The notes under the pieces: generated by a model
The model's database searches: none
What the model saw: the letters and a program-made list of their open reading frames with translations, nothing else
Told to the model about the DNA's origin: nothing
Source of the DNA: Nemophila menziesii
Taxonomy: Eukaryota; Streptophyta; Magnoliopsida; Boraginales; Hydrophyllaceae
NCBI GenBank assembly: GCA_029959085.1
Contig: JARWIR010000018.1
Coordinates: 16,801,001 to 16,865,000 of the forward strand
Length of the DNA: 64,000 nt
Direction of reading: 5' to 3'
Shown: piece after piece, positions 10,641 through 22,479 of the stretch
Layout: every line of letters starts with the position of its first letter
How positions within the stretch are numbered: position 1 is the stretch's first letter
Program-made: the position numbers and the translations under genes

Positions 10641-10645
10641 AAACA

Positions 10646-10757
10646 TTTTTTTTGGACGAAAGAGAACGTGTTGCCTTCGTCGGTTAACCGATTGCGATCC
10701 GTGAGAACTCTTCCTTGATCTATGGCGATCCTGCCGCCCATACTTTGGCTACGTGTC
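10646..10757 (-). mobile_element. Truncated A-tailed retroposon 3' end
   Basis: On the minus strand, about 105 bp of G+C-richer sequence ends in tttcgtccaaaaaaaa. The terminal cgtccaaaa matches the ends of the short insertions at 8364 and 24533, so these may share one parent retroposon (LINE or SINE). Clear flanking duplications are not visible here. Confidence 0.45.
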
Positions 10758-11677
10758 TAGTAATGGTCAATCATATATATAACATTTCATTAAATATATG
10801 AGCATATATATATTCTTAACTTAAACATGCAAATATAATTTGCAAAAAAAAATCTTAGAAAATGTTATACTTTAGACTCGAGTCTAAATATCTCCCCCAA
10901 TACTCTCTAGACTTGAAAAACTTTGAAAAATCTGGAATTCTATCTTTTCGCAACCCCGGAGAAAGGTCATAGATCTACCCATGTTAACACATATTACTTA
11001 AAATAATACAGAAGATAGTCAGTAACCCCCGACATCTCTTTTAGTTTTCTTGTGCTCAAGTAATGTTTCTGGTATAACACGTTGTGTTTACTTCAAAATT
11101 CCCTCTTATGCGTCGTTCTTATCTCACTTTTCTTTCCCCCTTTTTCCCGTGAATGTTGCTTCATTAAATTTCCATGATGTGTATTATATGTTTTCCACTT
11201 ACAAACATCATATGTTTCTCCATGACTTTTCTGTTATCTTCTCACTACGATAATCTAGATGTTTTTGTGTACTTCGTCCTTCATTTCTTCACTTCCTTCA
11301 TGTCTCTAATTCCCTGTTCATAGTTATGTTATCCTATAATGTTACATATTTCACTTTCAATCCTTAATCCATTACTAATTTTACATGTTGGTGATTTGCA
11401 TCTTGGATAGGGAAGTAGTGAGAATTACCCAATTTTTTAGGAAAATAAAAAAATATAGTACCCCTGACTATATATTAGGCCGCAAACCTGAATTAAACCT
11501 AAACTTAATAATTAGACCTTTCCTATGCTATAAATTAACTCAAAAAATAAAAATTCACCCACTCATTTTACCACCATTGGTGTTATAGCCCTCCCGGTAA
11601 AATAACCTAGATCTGCCCTAAATCTTGGGTTTTCTTCTAGCTTTTCACAATGAAAAAACAACTCCATTGTGTGTATC
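10758..11677. repeat. Duplicated intergenic flank, copy 1
   Basis: Aligns by eye with 57590-58570 over most of its length, for example the cttacaaacatcata block (11199, 58084) and gatagggaagtagtga (11407, 58297). No sustained ORF. The match stops at 11677, where the LTR of the next element begins; the uninterrupted paralog continues at about 58568. Confidence 0.65.
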
Positions 11678-13239
11678 TGATGTCTCCCTTTTTGTTCTAT
11701 TTTTATGCCCTTAGGAGAATCATTTTAGGTGAATAATTGACTAATATGATAGACTTTTAGTATTAATTATCTATATTTCATTTTCTCTCCTTGGAAATTA
11801 TTATTTTTCATTTTTAAAGTTTTTGCACGTTAAATGTTTTGTTTTTAGTGCAAAGTTGTAGGTCCATGGATTAGATGGAACACAAAGACAAGGAAAGTAA
11901 CCTAGAATTAAAGTCATAGATCGATTGTAAAAGTCAAAGGCGAGAAAAGTTGATTTAGAGAATTTATTAGATGGGAATGCAATCTGGAATGCTGTTACAA
12001 ATAACTGTTTTTTTGGTATCTTAGCGACTTATTAAGCCTTGGAGCATGAAATAAGATCTATAGATCTTGAAGTCAGGAAGATTTTCCAAGTCGAAAGAAG
12101 TGATTCCGAGTCCAGACGCAAAAGTTACAGCTGTTTTACTAACAGCTGTACATCAGTTACGGGATTTAATTTAAGGATTAGGCTTTTATACATTTAACCT
12201 AATCCTCTTAAATAAAAAAACCCAATCCGATTTTCTCCACTATAAATACACCTTTAGACCTCATTATTCAGCACCTCTCACTTTATTCTTCAAATTAAAT
12301 CATCTTTAGAAGAGAGTGTCAAAAGAAGAAACAAGAGCAGGAGATGGAGAAAGTTGTTCTTCCATTCAATCTTTCAACTAGGTTCTTTATCTTATTTCTG
12401 TAATTGATAATGAATACTTTCTATTTGATTTTAGTTTTTCATTTGAACATGAGCTAAATTAATAAGTACTTGAGAATCGCATATTGGGTTGAACCCAAAC
12501 TAGACTAATTTCTATTTTTCCAATTTGGGATTTAACAATTTAAACTGAATCTGCTATTTGTGTTGGCTTTTATTTTATGCTTGAATTAGTATTTTTAGAG
12601 TAGCGAACTAGGGATAATTATTAGTATCTAGGCTATTCAATATAGTGGCGTATTGATCACCTTGACGGGGGGTTTAGATAGAGAACTAGGTAATTGCGGT
12701 TGGTATTCGCCAATGACCTTGACAGACTTGACTAACCAATAGCCAAAGCGGTAAGATTTGAACCATCTGAAAGTAGTTTTAATCATCCTGACGGAGTTTA
12801 GAATACCGTAGGAGAGCTTCTTAGTCCACCCTGACGGGGGTAAGGAGAATTTAGAATCCCGACTAGCATAAATATAGCAATTCATCCCTTAACAGAAAAC
12901 ATCAATTAAGAAGGTGTGAGGTTAAACCCTAGCGTGACTCAAGTACTACTTCCTTTCTTGCGTCTACCCTATTTACTTGCATTATTTCTATTTAAGTTTA
13001 ATTAATTTAGTATTTAATTTACTTGCATCTTAGTTTTAGAAAACCAAAACAAAATTTATATCATTTACTTTTCCGTACTTGCAATTATGATTACTTATCT
13101 ATTGAATACTTGGGTTATACCAGTCCAATCCCTGAGAATGAATCTGACTTATCGGTTTATTACTTGGACAACCGTATACTTGCGGTTTGTGAGTCCTTAG
13201 TCATTATCGCATTATTTTATAACACACAAGGACCCACCA
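11678..13239 (+). repeat. LTR A (5' LTR)
   Basis: 1562 bp, starting tgatgtctcc and ending cccacca (TG...CA). A TATA box (tataaata) lies at about 12241. The stretch 12600-12900 holds four copies of a cc(t/c)tgacgg-type motif (12660, 12717, 12786, 12829) that is the best conserved part across LTRs A, B, D and E. The right end gives way to the primer-binding site. Confidence 0.8.
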
Positions 13240-13244
13240 AGTTT

Positions 13245-13262
13245 TTGTGCCGCTGCCGGGGA
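13245..13262 (+). promoter_or_regulatory. Primer-binding site (tRNA-Asp type, diverged)
   Basis: Ttgtgccgctgccgggga follows LTR A by five bases. It matches 15 of 18 positions of the tggcgccgttgccgggga site common in Athila/Tat elements, which pairs with the 3' end of a tRNA, usually given as tRNA-Asp. Confidence 0.7.
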
Positions 13263-13395
13263 TTGCAGCGTGTGACCCCGGTGTTTAATCCCTAAGTAGT
13301 TTTAACTATTTTTTTTCCAGTTTTACACTTGTCTTTGTTTTTGTTTTGTTTTACAGGTTCTCTATTCAGGTAATGATCAAGAAATTTATTTAAAG

Positions 13396-13781
13396 ATGTA
13401 TAGAGGACATTATTCAAATCCCGGTCCATTTGACTATTGGGAAGACTCTTCGGGACAACAATAATGGGGTATTAATTCTTACCAACAACCTTATCAATAC
13501 CCGCAAGAGCAAGGATGGAACAATGAATGGATCGGGAATAATCAACAACAGTCATCATATCAATACCCGCAAGAGCAAGGATGGAACAATTAATGGATCG
13601 GGAACAATCAACAACAACTATCAACACGAGCATGAATGGAACAAACACTGGGTTGAAAACATGCAACAACCTCCACCTTCTCCACAAAGTTCCGAATTAA
13701 ATAGATCACTTAAAGAACTCATGCGCTTATATGAACAAATGCAGGAGTCAACAGAGGAAACTAATTCCAGCTGTGCAATAG
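13396..13781 (+). pseudogene. Gln/Asn-rich 5' part of internal ORF, broken
   Basis: From the ATG at 13396 the frame reads a Tyr-, Gln- and Trp-rich protein and meets stops at about 13462 and 13591; a neighbouring frame (13430-13810) continues coding-like sequence with a PPPSPQSSELNRSLKELMRL stretch. Two 66-bp direct repeats at 13490-13555 and 13556-13621 encode YQYPQEQGWNN followed by WIGNNQQQ. The position right after the primer-binding site is that of gag, but no gag motif or zinc knuckle is visible. Confidence 0.5.
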
Positions 13782-14672
13782 ATGCTAGACGAAATGGAGT
13801 CCATATATAATTCTCAAGACTTTGGCAGTAGTAGCAAGTCTTATGAATATTCAAATCCCCCCACGGATGGAAGAGATCAACAAGAAGAAGTAGTTGAGGA
13901 GGAGGTGTTGAAAGAAGATATTATTGATAGTAATATGACCACCGTGCCAATTATAAATGGAGACCACCACGTGGTTGAAAATCTTGTTAGCATGGTGGAA
14001 AAAGGAGTAGCAACGAAAGTCCTAATTGAAAAAGAAATTGCTATTCCTATGGTGCGTGCACATGATCAAGATATAGAACGCAAAAAGGAAGAAAAGGTGA
14101 TCGAGATTAGAGAGATTCCACAACAACAATATGATGAGGTAATAGTGGAAGAATGGGTTGAAAGTGAAGATGAATGTGAAGTGATTGAAGTGTCAATTGA
14201 AGAATTAAAGGTTCGCAATACAATAGAAGTTGAATCTCCGCCACAAAAAGTTTACCAATTACCATCTCCACCAAGAATCTTGAATGCAAATAGAGTTGAA
14301 GAATCACTTCCTTTACCAAAATTGATCAATATGTGCTACACAAACAAGGTGCCACACCATGAGAGTAAATCGGCAAGGAGGAGCACCTACCCACCACATT
14401 TTAAAGATAAACAGAAGATTAAACCAAGGAATAAAAATGAGCTTATAGCGTTGAGGACGGTCATCTACTATCATGTGGTGGAGAATGAGTTTTGCCGTGA
14501 AAATAAGAAAGCAAAACGAGGTACTTACCCACCCCCTTTCAAAGATCGATTAAATCAAATTTTAGGTTGGAAAGTACCCAAAGTTTCATATCAAGGAGGA
14601 GGCGAGTTTAAGTGGAGGATCGCCGCAAAGGCCTTAATACCATCTTCATGGAAGGTAACGTGTCGAACTTAA
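13782..14672 (+). CDS. Uncharacterised 296-codon ORF in non-autonomous Ty3-type element
   Basis: I do not recognise this protein. It begins LDEMESIYNSQDFG and stays open for 296 codons, whereas the part upstream is broken. The N-terminal half is strongly acidic (EEVVEEEV, EEWVESEDECEVIEVSIEEL) and may form a coiled coil; a Pro-rich patch follows near residue 170 (SPPQKVYQLPSPP). The C-terminal third is basic and carries two related 14-residue blocks, KSARRSTYPPHFKDK and KKAKRGTYPPPFKDR, about 50 residues apart. No zinc knuckle, protease or polymerase motif is present. It lies in the gag position. It may be a diverged gag or a domain particular to this non-autonomous family. The first codon is uncertain because the upstream frame runs in without a clear ATG context. 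Confidence 0.5.
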   Translation: MLDEMESIYNSQDFGSSSKSYEYSNPPTDGRDQQEEVVEEEVLKEDIIDSNMTTVPIINGDHHVVENLVSMVEKGVATKVLIEKEIAIPMVRAHDQDIERKKEEKVIEIREIPQQQYDEVIVEEWVESEDECEVIEVSIEELKVRNTIEVESPPQKVYQLPSPPRILNANRVEESLPLPKLINMCYTNKVPHHESKSARRSTYPPHFKDKQKIKPRNKNELIALRTVIYYHVVENEFCRENKKAKRGTYPPPFKDRLNQILGWKVPKVSYQGGGEFKWRIAAKALIPSSWKVTCRT

Positions 14673-17500
14673 AGACGTAATAAACAAAAGTGCTTCTTGA
14701 AAGATAACCCATGTTTTAAATTGCTTTTATGTCTTTAAATTCTTAGTGTAAACTAGAGTAATTTATGTTTATATAATTTTTAAGAAATGAGAAAGGTTGG
14801 TGTTTTTGAGGATTAGAGGAGCAAAGGTCTTGAGTTTGGGGTAGGTAGCGCGAAAAATAATGAAAAATTTGGGTTACAATACAGTATAAACCGGGAACCC
14901 GGTTGCTAGCAACCGGGAACCCGTTTTTGGAGTTGTATCCCGGTTATCGAAACTTCGGAAGATCATAACTTGACGCTTGGAGGTCGGACTTAACTTTTTC
15001 TTGAGCCTAAACCATTTATTTTTTCGAGATCTATCCAATGGTGAAGTCAAAAATTTCTGATAAACAGCCCAAAGTTTCTGACCTATGTGGTAGAAACGCA
15101 AACCGTTGGTGCGAATTAAGAAAAATAGGATTTTGAGAAAAATCGTAACTTCAATGGAAATTCTGAGTATTTCAATGGATCGGGAGCGTAATTTCCAATA
15201 AAAATGAGTATAAAGTTTGCAAGAATCCGAGGTGTAGGTAAGAAGAAATCAAAAAAATGAGATGAAAAATTCTGCGCGACAACGCAAACCCTTGCGTCCA
15301 GCGAGTTGGCAATTCGCGCGCGAATAGTCAACCCGTTTTCCACAAGTCGCGAACCCGGTTTCAAAAGCTAACTCTCTGACCCCTGCGTAACGATAGACGC
15401 AAGGTCGTTGCATCCGGAAAAAAAATTCAGAACCGGCTACCCGGTTTCTGTCGGCGAAAATTGACCTAAACCTTGAGGAAACCTTATTTTCCCTTTTCTT
15501 TAGCCTCCAACACATAAAACACCATTGATGACGAACCAAAACTCCAAAAACACTCAAATGCCATCATCAAAACACCAAAATATCACCAATCCATCTCTCT
15601 AGACATCATCCCAACACATAATCAATCACAAATCTTTCCAAAAACACCAAGAAATTCGACTTTGAATCCAAAAAAATTCTTCACCAAAGTTTAAATTATA
15701 CCCTTTAAACCTCTCCAACACCATAATAATCATTACACGTCTCAAATAAATCACTCATCTCACTACTGTGCCATCTTCAACAACATCCAAAGGCACAAAT
15801 TTCATCAATAGCTTTTGTACTTTGAAGGTTGGAGATTGCAAGTGAAAGGTATCAAATCATCATAAATTCCACGGTCAATCTGGTAAAATTGCTAGAACTC
15901 TTCTTTTCTTTCTATTACCAGTTGGGAATTAAGATTTATTTTAGTTATTTATTGGAGGAATCGTGAATTGTTTGAGCCTACCATTATATATTTTGCAAGT
16001 AATCTTTAAGTAGGTGAACAATTGAGTTTGGGGTCATCAGAGATGACCATGAAGGTTGGAAAAGGTACGAAGAACATGATGAAGAAAGAAAGTTGGGTAT
16101 TGAGGGAAGATTTTCGTAGAGGAAATGATGATTTAGAGAGTTAGGAAAAGATGGAAACTTGGGAAATACAAAAGAGTTCGAGGTAATGAAGAACACTTTA
16201 TTCAAGATGAACGTAACACGTAATGATCTTTAGAGCTTGATAAAGAAATATTCAGAACCTCAACCTGAGACTACACGTAATTGGCCTAGTGTCCATCCAG
16301 ATATGTTTTCCTATACTTTCCTCATTTTGTAGTGTATATTATTTTTATTCGCTTTATAGAGTCTTTTAGAGTCGTGGGGACATGACTCATTATTGAGTTT
16401 GGGGTGGGGTATCGTGGCCTCATCCCAATTTCATGTTTTATGTGTTTTTTACGGCTTTTCAAAAAAAATTAAAAATCAAATAAAAATTAGTTTAAGGAAT
16501 AATTTGACTGTAGAGTTTGTTGAATGCCCTCATAAGCATACTTTTTGTAAATTAATGATAAAAAATAGTAGACCTTATAGTTAATGTGAAACACAACTTG
16601 AATGCATGCAAACACCAGATGACTGATAGAAAATAATTATTAAACAATTCAAAAGAAGCAAGCTTGTACTTGGTAAGAATGAGTAGTGTGTAAAACGTGA
16701 GATCTAAATGAGTAGAGAGCCCACTTAATCATGAACTAGAGGCGAACTATGTAACTAGGAAAATGATAGAGGCAGTTCTTTAATAGCCACTTGATACCTT
16801 TTTAGCTTTCTAACCCATGATTAAAAGTTATACCCTTCTTAGCCCCATTATTAAGCCTTTAAAGCCTTTCTTTTGAAGCCACATTATAAGCTTATCCTTT
16901 AGACGTTAGGACAATACTATTTGACCCGCACTTGAATCACGATTGCTTAAGACTATTTGTCCTTGAGCTTGAGTTTGGGGTGAGGGAATCTATTATTACA
17001 TCTGTTGGGTAGATTTGTGATGTGCTTGAATGATTATGCACTTTATTGTAAATTCCTTTGCTGATTTTTAAAAAGAAAAAGAAAAGAAAAAGAAAAGAAA
17101 AAGAAAAGAAAAAGAAAAGAAAAAGAAAAAAAAGAAAAAAAAATTGAGAAAATAAGTTAGCATGACATCTCACATTAAAAATAATGTCATGTTTAACTGA
17201 CAAAAAAAAAGAGATTGAATAAATATTGAAATAAAAGAAACGACAAAGGAATATTTTTGTAATCATATTGATAGGTTGGGTTATTTTGGGGACGCTAAAT
17301 TTGTGCGTCAAGTGAGTGATATCATATGTGAGTGTAAACTCAAGCTCAGGACAGTTTGTTGAAGACTAGTGAGGAGAGAGCCAAAAGCTCACTTTTTATT
17401 ATCCAAATGCACCATACGGTCCCTAAGCCTACGCTAAAAACGTAAAGTCCTCGTGATTCCTGGGTACATAGTGAATTAATAATTCTACTAATAGGGAGTA
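14673..17500 (+). other. Non-coding 3' region of the non-autonomous element
   Basis: Parallels 2700-5350 of element 1: a gagtttggggt motif (14832), a GC-rich block with imperfect palindromes such as ccgggaacccgg (near 14888-14925) and accggctacccggt (15431-15444), an A- and C-rich leader-like stretch (15480-15800), another gagtttggggt right before an ATG (16024, ATG at 16042), further copies at 16395 and 16971, and a purine microsatellite of aaaag units at 17066-17150. Minus-strand frames in the GC block are not genes. Confidence 0.55.
14832..16981 (+). repeat. Interior polypurine-tract-like motifs, second element
   Basis: Gagtttggggt at 14832-14842, 16024-16034, 16395-16405 and 16971-16981, all on the plus strand. 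Three of the four sit at positions homologous to those in element 1 (2859, 3657, 4826). Confidence 0.65.
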
Positions 17501-19013
17501 TGATGTCTCCCAATTTGTGATGATTTAATCTATCTTGGAGACATCATTTTAGGTGTATTTATTAGAGTATAGGTCGATTATATCATGATTTAGTACACTT
17601 TCCTATTTTGTGTCTTGAATTAATTATTTATTACTTTTAGAGCATATTGTGTTTAATTGTTTATTTAGTGTGTAATTTTAAATATATATATGGTAATTAA
17701 TTAGAGTCCAAGTTAGTTCTAAGAGCTAAAGGAAAGAGAATAAACATGAAAATTGGAGATAAGGAAACAAAAGCTAAAGTATGGAACAATAAAGCTGTCA
17801 AATAAATCTAAATTTCACCATCCACGACCACAAATTGGCTTGTATCTCAAAATCGGTGATGAATTTGGAAGAACGGTCAAGAGTAAAGTTAAAGATATTT
17901 CTGAGACGATGAATTTCGACTACTCATACGCGTCACACGGATAAGTATTGAAGCTATTAGGACCAAAACAAAAATGGGGTTGATTCTATATTTTAGGGTT
18001 ACGAAGTTGAGTTGGGCTAGGAGTCCATTACCTACCTTCTCCTACAAGAAAACGAATTAGGTCTTCCTATACACTATAAATACAACCTCTTATCAGAAGG
18101 AAATCATCCTTAGCCAAATCTTAAGCCAAGAGGAAGCTTACAACACATGAAAAGAAGTCTGGAAGGAGCGGTTCATCAAAGATGTCTTCTTCAACCTTTG
18201 AATTTGTACTTTCTTTCTTTTCTTCCATTAGTATGAACTAAATTATATTTAGCTTGAGTTTTATCATATATGCATGAACCCTAGTTTTGGTTGATATCTA
18301 TCTAATTTGGGAATTATATGTTTTAAATTGAATTTATGTTTTATTTCTCTATTTATGTTTTGGAATTATATTCTGTGTTCTTGTGGATCGCGACCATATA
18401 TAATTACCATCATAGTATTTAGATAATCATTGACAACGGTATATTTAACTACATGATTAGCACATAACGTATAGAATAAGGTTTAGATCTGACAAATCAG
18501 CCTAACTAGATAGTCACTATGGTTTATTGTATTGCTATTTAATCAATTGCAGGAAAAGTATGCTTAGGACTCCTATTGACACGGGTAAACCCTATTTAAA
18601 ACTACCTAGCACAATTGAAACCGATTATTGAAATACTACATAATTCACCCTTACATGTTTAGAACGGCAAAACTAGTGGGGATTACATGCTATTTACTCA
18701 AGCTAAACTCTCATACTATCTTCTTCTCTTGCATTTAATTTTCTGTTTTTATTTTATTAGTTTAATTTTCTTAATAAAAAACCCAATAAAAATCTATTTG
18801 TCTTTTATTTCTCTGCGTATTATTTGTTCTAGCTTTTAATATTTGCACTCGATTATTGCATAAGTTCTTTTTAACCTTCGTAGTCTCTGAGGAACGGATC
18901 TTACTTATTATTTAAAACTTGCATAGGTCCTGTATACTTGCAGAACCATGCTAGCCTAGAGTGTTTATTTGTGTTTATTTATCTATTATTTTATCACACC
19001 TTAGGCGACACCA
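17501..19013 (+). mobile_element. Solo LTR C nested in the second Ty3-type element
   Basis: 1513 bp, starts tgatgtctcc and ends gacacca. The five bases gagta lie immediately on both sides (17496-17500 and 19014-19018), a perfect target duplication. It has a TATA box at about 18075 and an end region related to that of LTR A, but is more diverged than A, B, D and E are from each other. Element 1 at 5340-5355 (agagagtagttt) shows the matching site without it. Confidence 0.85.
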
Positions 19014-19302
19014 GAGTAAGTTAAGTGGAACATTCCAAGCGAGTAAAGATTGATGAACACCATATAGCCACCATCTCGAGCTAAGTATAAAGTGTAATCA
19101 TCTTGCATTGTAAAGTTAATTTTGGATTGAAATTATTTATGTGTTTGATTTTGTATGATAGGTGTATGTGCGCATTAATTCTTAAGTTGTACTATATGAA
19201 ATTTATTTTGAGTTTTGCTTTGGGTTTATTCTTTAGATTCTGCATGTTGCTTCTTACCTTGGGCCTCTGTTTTATTTTACTTTGTATGGACGACAAAGGT
19301 TT

Positions 19303-19315
19303 GAGTTTGGGGTCT
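19303..19315 (+). promoter_or_regulatory. Terminal polypurine tract
   Basis: Gagtttggggtct ends exactly one base before the TG of LTR B at 19316. This is the expected plus-strand primer site and identifies the interior copies of the same motif as polypurine-tract look-alikes. Confidence 0.75.
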
Positions 19316-20712
19316 TGATGTCTTCCTATTTGTTCTATAGTAATGCCCTTAGGAGGCATAAATTTAGGTGAATAATTAACTAATATGACAGACTTTTAGT
19401 ATTAATTCGCTATATTTCATTTTCTCTCCTTGGAAATTATTATTTTTCATTTTTAAAACTTTTGCACGTTAAATAGTTTGTTTTTAGTGAAAAGTTGTAG
19501 GTCCATGGATTATATGGAACACCAATACAAGGAAAGGAATCTAGAATTAAAGTCATAGATCGATTGTAAAAGTCAAAGGCGAGAAAAATTGATTCGAAGA
19601 ATTTATTATATGAGAATGGAATCTGGAATGCTGTTACAAATCACTGTTTTTGAGTATTTTAGCCACTGATTCAGCCTTGGAGCATAAAATAAGAACTATA
19701 GAGCTTGGAGTTAAGAAGATTTTCCAAGTTGAACGAAGTGATTCCAAATCCGGACGCAAATGTTATAGCTATTTTACTAACAGTTGTACATCAGTTACGG
19801 GATTTAATTTAAGGATTGGGCTTTAATTCATTTAACCTAATCCTCTTAATTAAAAAGACCAATCTGATTTTCTCCACTATAAATACACCTTTAGACCTCA
19901 TTATTCAGCACCTCTCACTTTATTCTTCAAATTAAATAGTCTTTAGAAGAGAGCGTCAAAAGGAGAAGTAAGAGCAGGAGCTAGATAAAGTTATTCTTCC
20001 AACTACAGTTATATTAAATCATTCAATTAGGTTCTTCATTTTATTTCTGTAATTGATAATGAATACTTTCTATTTAATTTTATTTTTTCATTTGAACATG
20101 AGCTAAATTATTAAGTACTTGAGAATCGCATATTGGGTTGAACCCAAACTAGACTAATTTCTGTTTTTCCAATTTGGGATTTAACAATTTAAATTGAATC
20201 TGCTATTTGTGTTGGCTTTTATTTTGTGCTTGAATTATTATTTTTAGAGTCACGAGCTAGGGATAATTATTAGTATCTAGGCTATTCAATATAGTGGCGT
20301 ATTAATCACCTTGACGGGAGATTTAGATACAAAAGTAGGTAATTGTTGTTGGTATTCGCCAATGACCTTGACAGGCTTGACTAACCAATAGCCAAAGCGG
20401 TAAGATTTGAACCATCTGAAAGTAGTTTTAATCATCCTGACAGAGTTTAAAATACCGTATGAGATCTCCTTAGTCCACCCTGACGGGGGTAAGGAGACTT
20501 TAGAATCCCGACTAGGAATTCATCCCTTAACAAAAAACATTAATTAAGAAGGTGTGAGGTGAAACCCTAGTGTGACTCAAGTACTACTTTCTTTCTTGCG
20601 TCTACCCTATTTACCTGCATTATTTCTATTTAAGTTTAATTAATTTAGTATTTAATTTACTTGCATCTTAGTTTTAGAAAACCAAAAAAAAATATTATAT
20701 CATTTACTTTTT
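19316..20712 (+). repeat. LTR B (3' LTR, right end missing)
   Basis: Begins tgatgtcttcc and runs parallel to LTR A, including the TATA box near 19878 and the tgacggg motifs (20308-20490). Similarity stops after atcatttactttt at about 20712, roughly 165 bp before the expected end, so the right terminus was deleted. Confidence 0.8.
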
Positions 20713-22440
20713 TAAATAATTATTTTATATGTATTTATTTATTTTGTTTTTGAGTTATTGTTTTATGTGGTTTCAATCTGATTTTAAGATTTATATTAAC
20801 AAAATTAGAAAAGAATAATATCTTACAATATCTTTATAGGAAGTGATATGTGAGTTAAAAAGTCTAATCTTAATAACATGTTCTTATTTATATGAACCGA
20901 GTTCTGTGTAATTTGAATAAAAAATAGCTTAATTTCACTTTTTTTTTTCCTTTCATTGTCGCAAGATAATACTTTTCATTTGTTGCCAGTACACTTAAAT
21001 ATGTAAAAGATTAAGAATTTATGTTATTTCTGTTTAAGGTATAAATATTTATTTTATACAATTAAAGATCCATTATCTCGAAAAATTTAATACAAAAAGG
21101 TGTTCCTTATATTTACTATATTTGTAGGACAATTATGATATGAATCGTAAATAAAGTTTAAAGGACACGAAGGATATGAGTCCTTAATCTTCGGAACATG
21201 TTAAAGAAATTCACCAAAAAATTACATTTTCTTATGGTAACTCATAAAAGTGACACGTTTGTTTTTCATTACGAAATTTTACCTTTTATTTTAATTTTTA
21301 ATCGATGTTTGTTTTCATTTATTATGATTGAACTTGGTGTGTCCATGGTTAAAAAAAAATTAAAATTTGTATCAGAGAACGTAAATAGATGTAGTAATAA
21401 CAAAGAGTGGTCAAAATTTCACAAGAGATAAAATATGTGACCCCTTTAAAGATTAAGATTGTGCCAAGTGTCAACAATATTATCATTTTACACTCTATTA
21501 TAACTAACTATTACCCCACTACTAATACCCCACTAATAAACCAACTTCTTTTCATAAACCTGCTAATATTTTCATGTGTTAATCTAACTTTCTTCAATAT
21601 TTTAAATTTGTGATATGTATCTCACCAATTCCAAATTATCTACAACGCAAGAATCTTCTTTGTCCACACATAAAGCAAATCAAGATGATACTTTCTCAGG
21701 TTTTTTTATTATACTGGAATTGTGTTTTCGTTTCATAATTCTTTGGTTGGATATATAAGACTATTTAATTTTTTAATGTATTGAATAATAGAAAACATAT
21801 TTAATTTATTTATTTTTAATTGTTTGTATACATTTATCTTTTAGAGTATTTCATAATATATAATTTGTACAAATTATGTTGTAATTACATTTTTCTTTCA
21901 TAATTCTTCGGTTGAAGTTCTCTATCTTTATTAACCAAATTTTTATTTTTTATGTAGTATTTTTTCGTACGAAGATTCTTCACCATCAAGACTTTATGTA
22001 CTACCAGTTGTGCATCATCTAACCATTTATAAATATTAGTAGATAGATGTTAAATAACATATATCATTTTCTAATTTGTAATCTTTCTATTTTTTTCTTT
22101 CACATGTTCGACATTTAAGAGTACTATTATTTTTTTACTCAGTATAGTTTCTTATGTTATATTGTTTAAGTAGTTTTGTCTTACACGGTTAACATAGGTT
22201 TCATTTATTATAATTTTTTAATGAGTTTTTCTATCAGTACTACTTTTTGTACATTGTGTAATTTTTTTCAAGTTGTGTAGTTTTCTTGAATACAAATATT
22301 CCATATATGATTTTGATGCAAATTTATAAATTTTGAAGTTACGGAGTGCCCTTGGGTATCGGTTATTGTGGAGACTTTCTTAGATTATGTTTTTCTATTA
22401 TATTTATTGTATAGTTTTCCTTAAATTGTATTTGTTTATC
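20713..22440. other. Very AT-rich stretch, no gene seen
   Basis: Short frames only. A gtgcccttgggtat block at 22347 resembles the hairpin of the Helitron-like ends at 23771 and may mark another degraded copy. Confidence 0.35.
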
Positions 22441-22479
22441 TTTATGGTGGATATTTTGATAGATTGTGTTTTTTATTAT

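Larger units (their letters stand above)
11678..20712 (+). mobile_element. Non-autonomous Ty3-type LTR element with nested solo LTR
   Basis: Two related LTRs (11678-13239 and 19316-20712) frame an internal region with a tRNA-type primer-binding site, one long ORF of unknown function, and a non-coding 3' region ending in a polypurine tract. No reverse transcriptase, RNase H or integrase coding is visible, so movement would need enzymes from a relative such as the element at 1-5740, with which it shares LTR ends and its whole 3' region. The right end of the 3' LTR is lost, so a target duplication cannot be checked. The paralog at 58560 gives the pre-insertion sequence on the left side. Confidence 0.75.

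Noticed and set aside
14874..15557. Several minus-strand frames of 75-102 codons
   Set aside because: They arise from the GC-rich, stop-poor block of the Ty3 3' region and have no recognisable domain.
16937..17311. Minus-strand 124-codon frame rich in Phe and Leu
   Set aside because: Produced by the aaaag microsatellite read in reverse.
17501..19315. LTR C as the 3' LTR of the element starting at 11678
   Set aside because: It has its own gagta target duplication, and the element's 3' region resumes after it and ends in a polypurine tract before LTR B.
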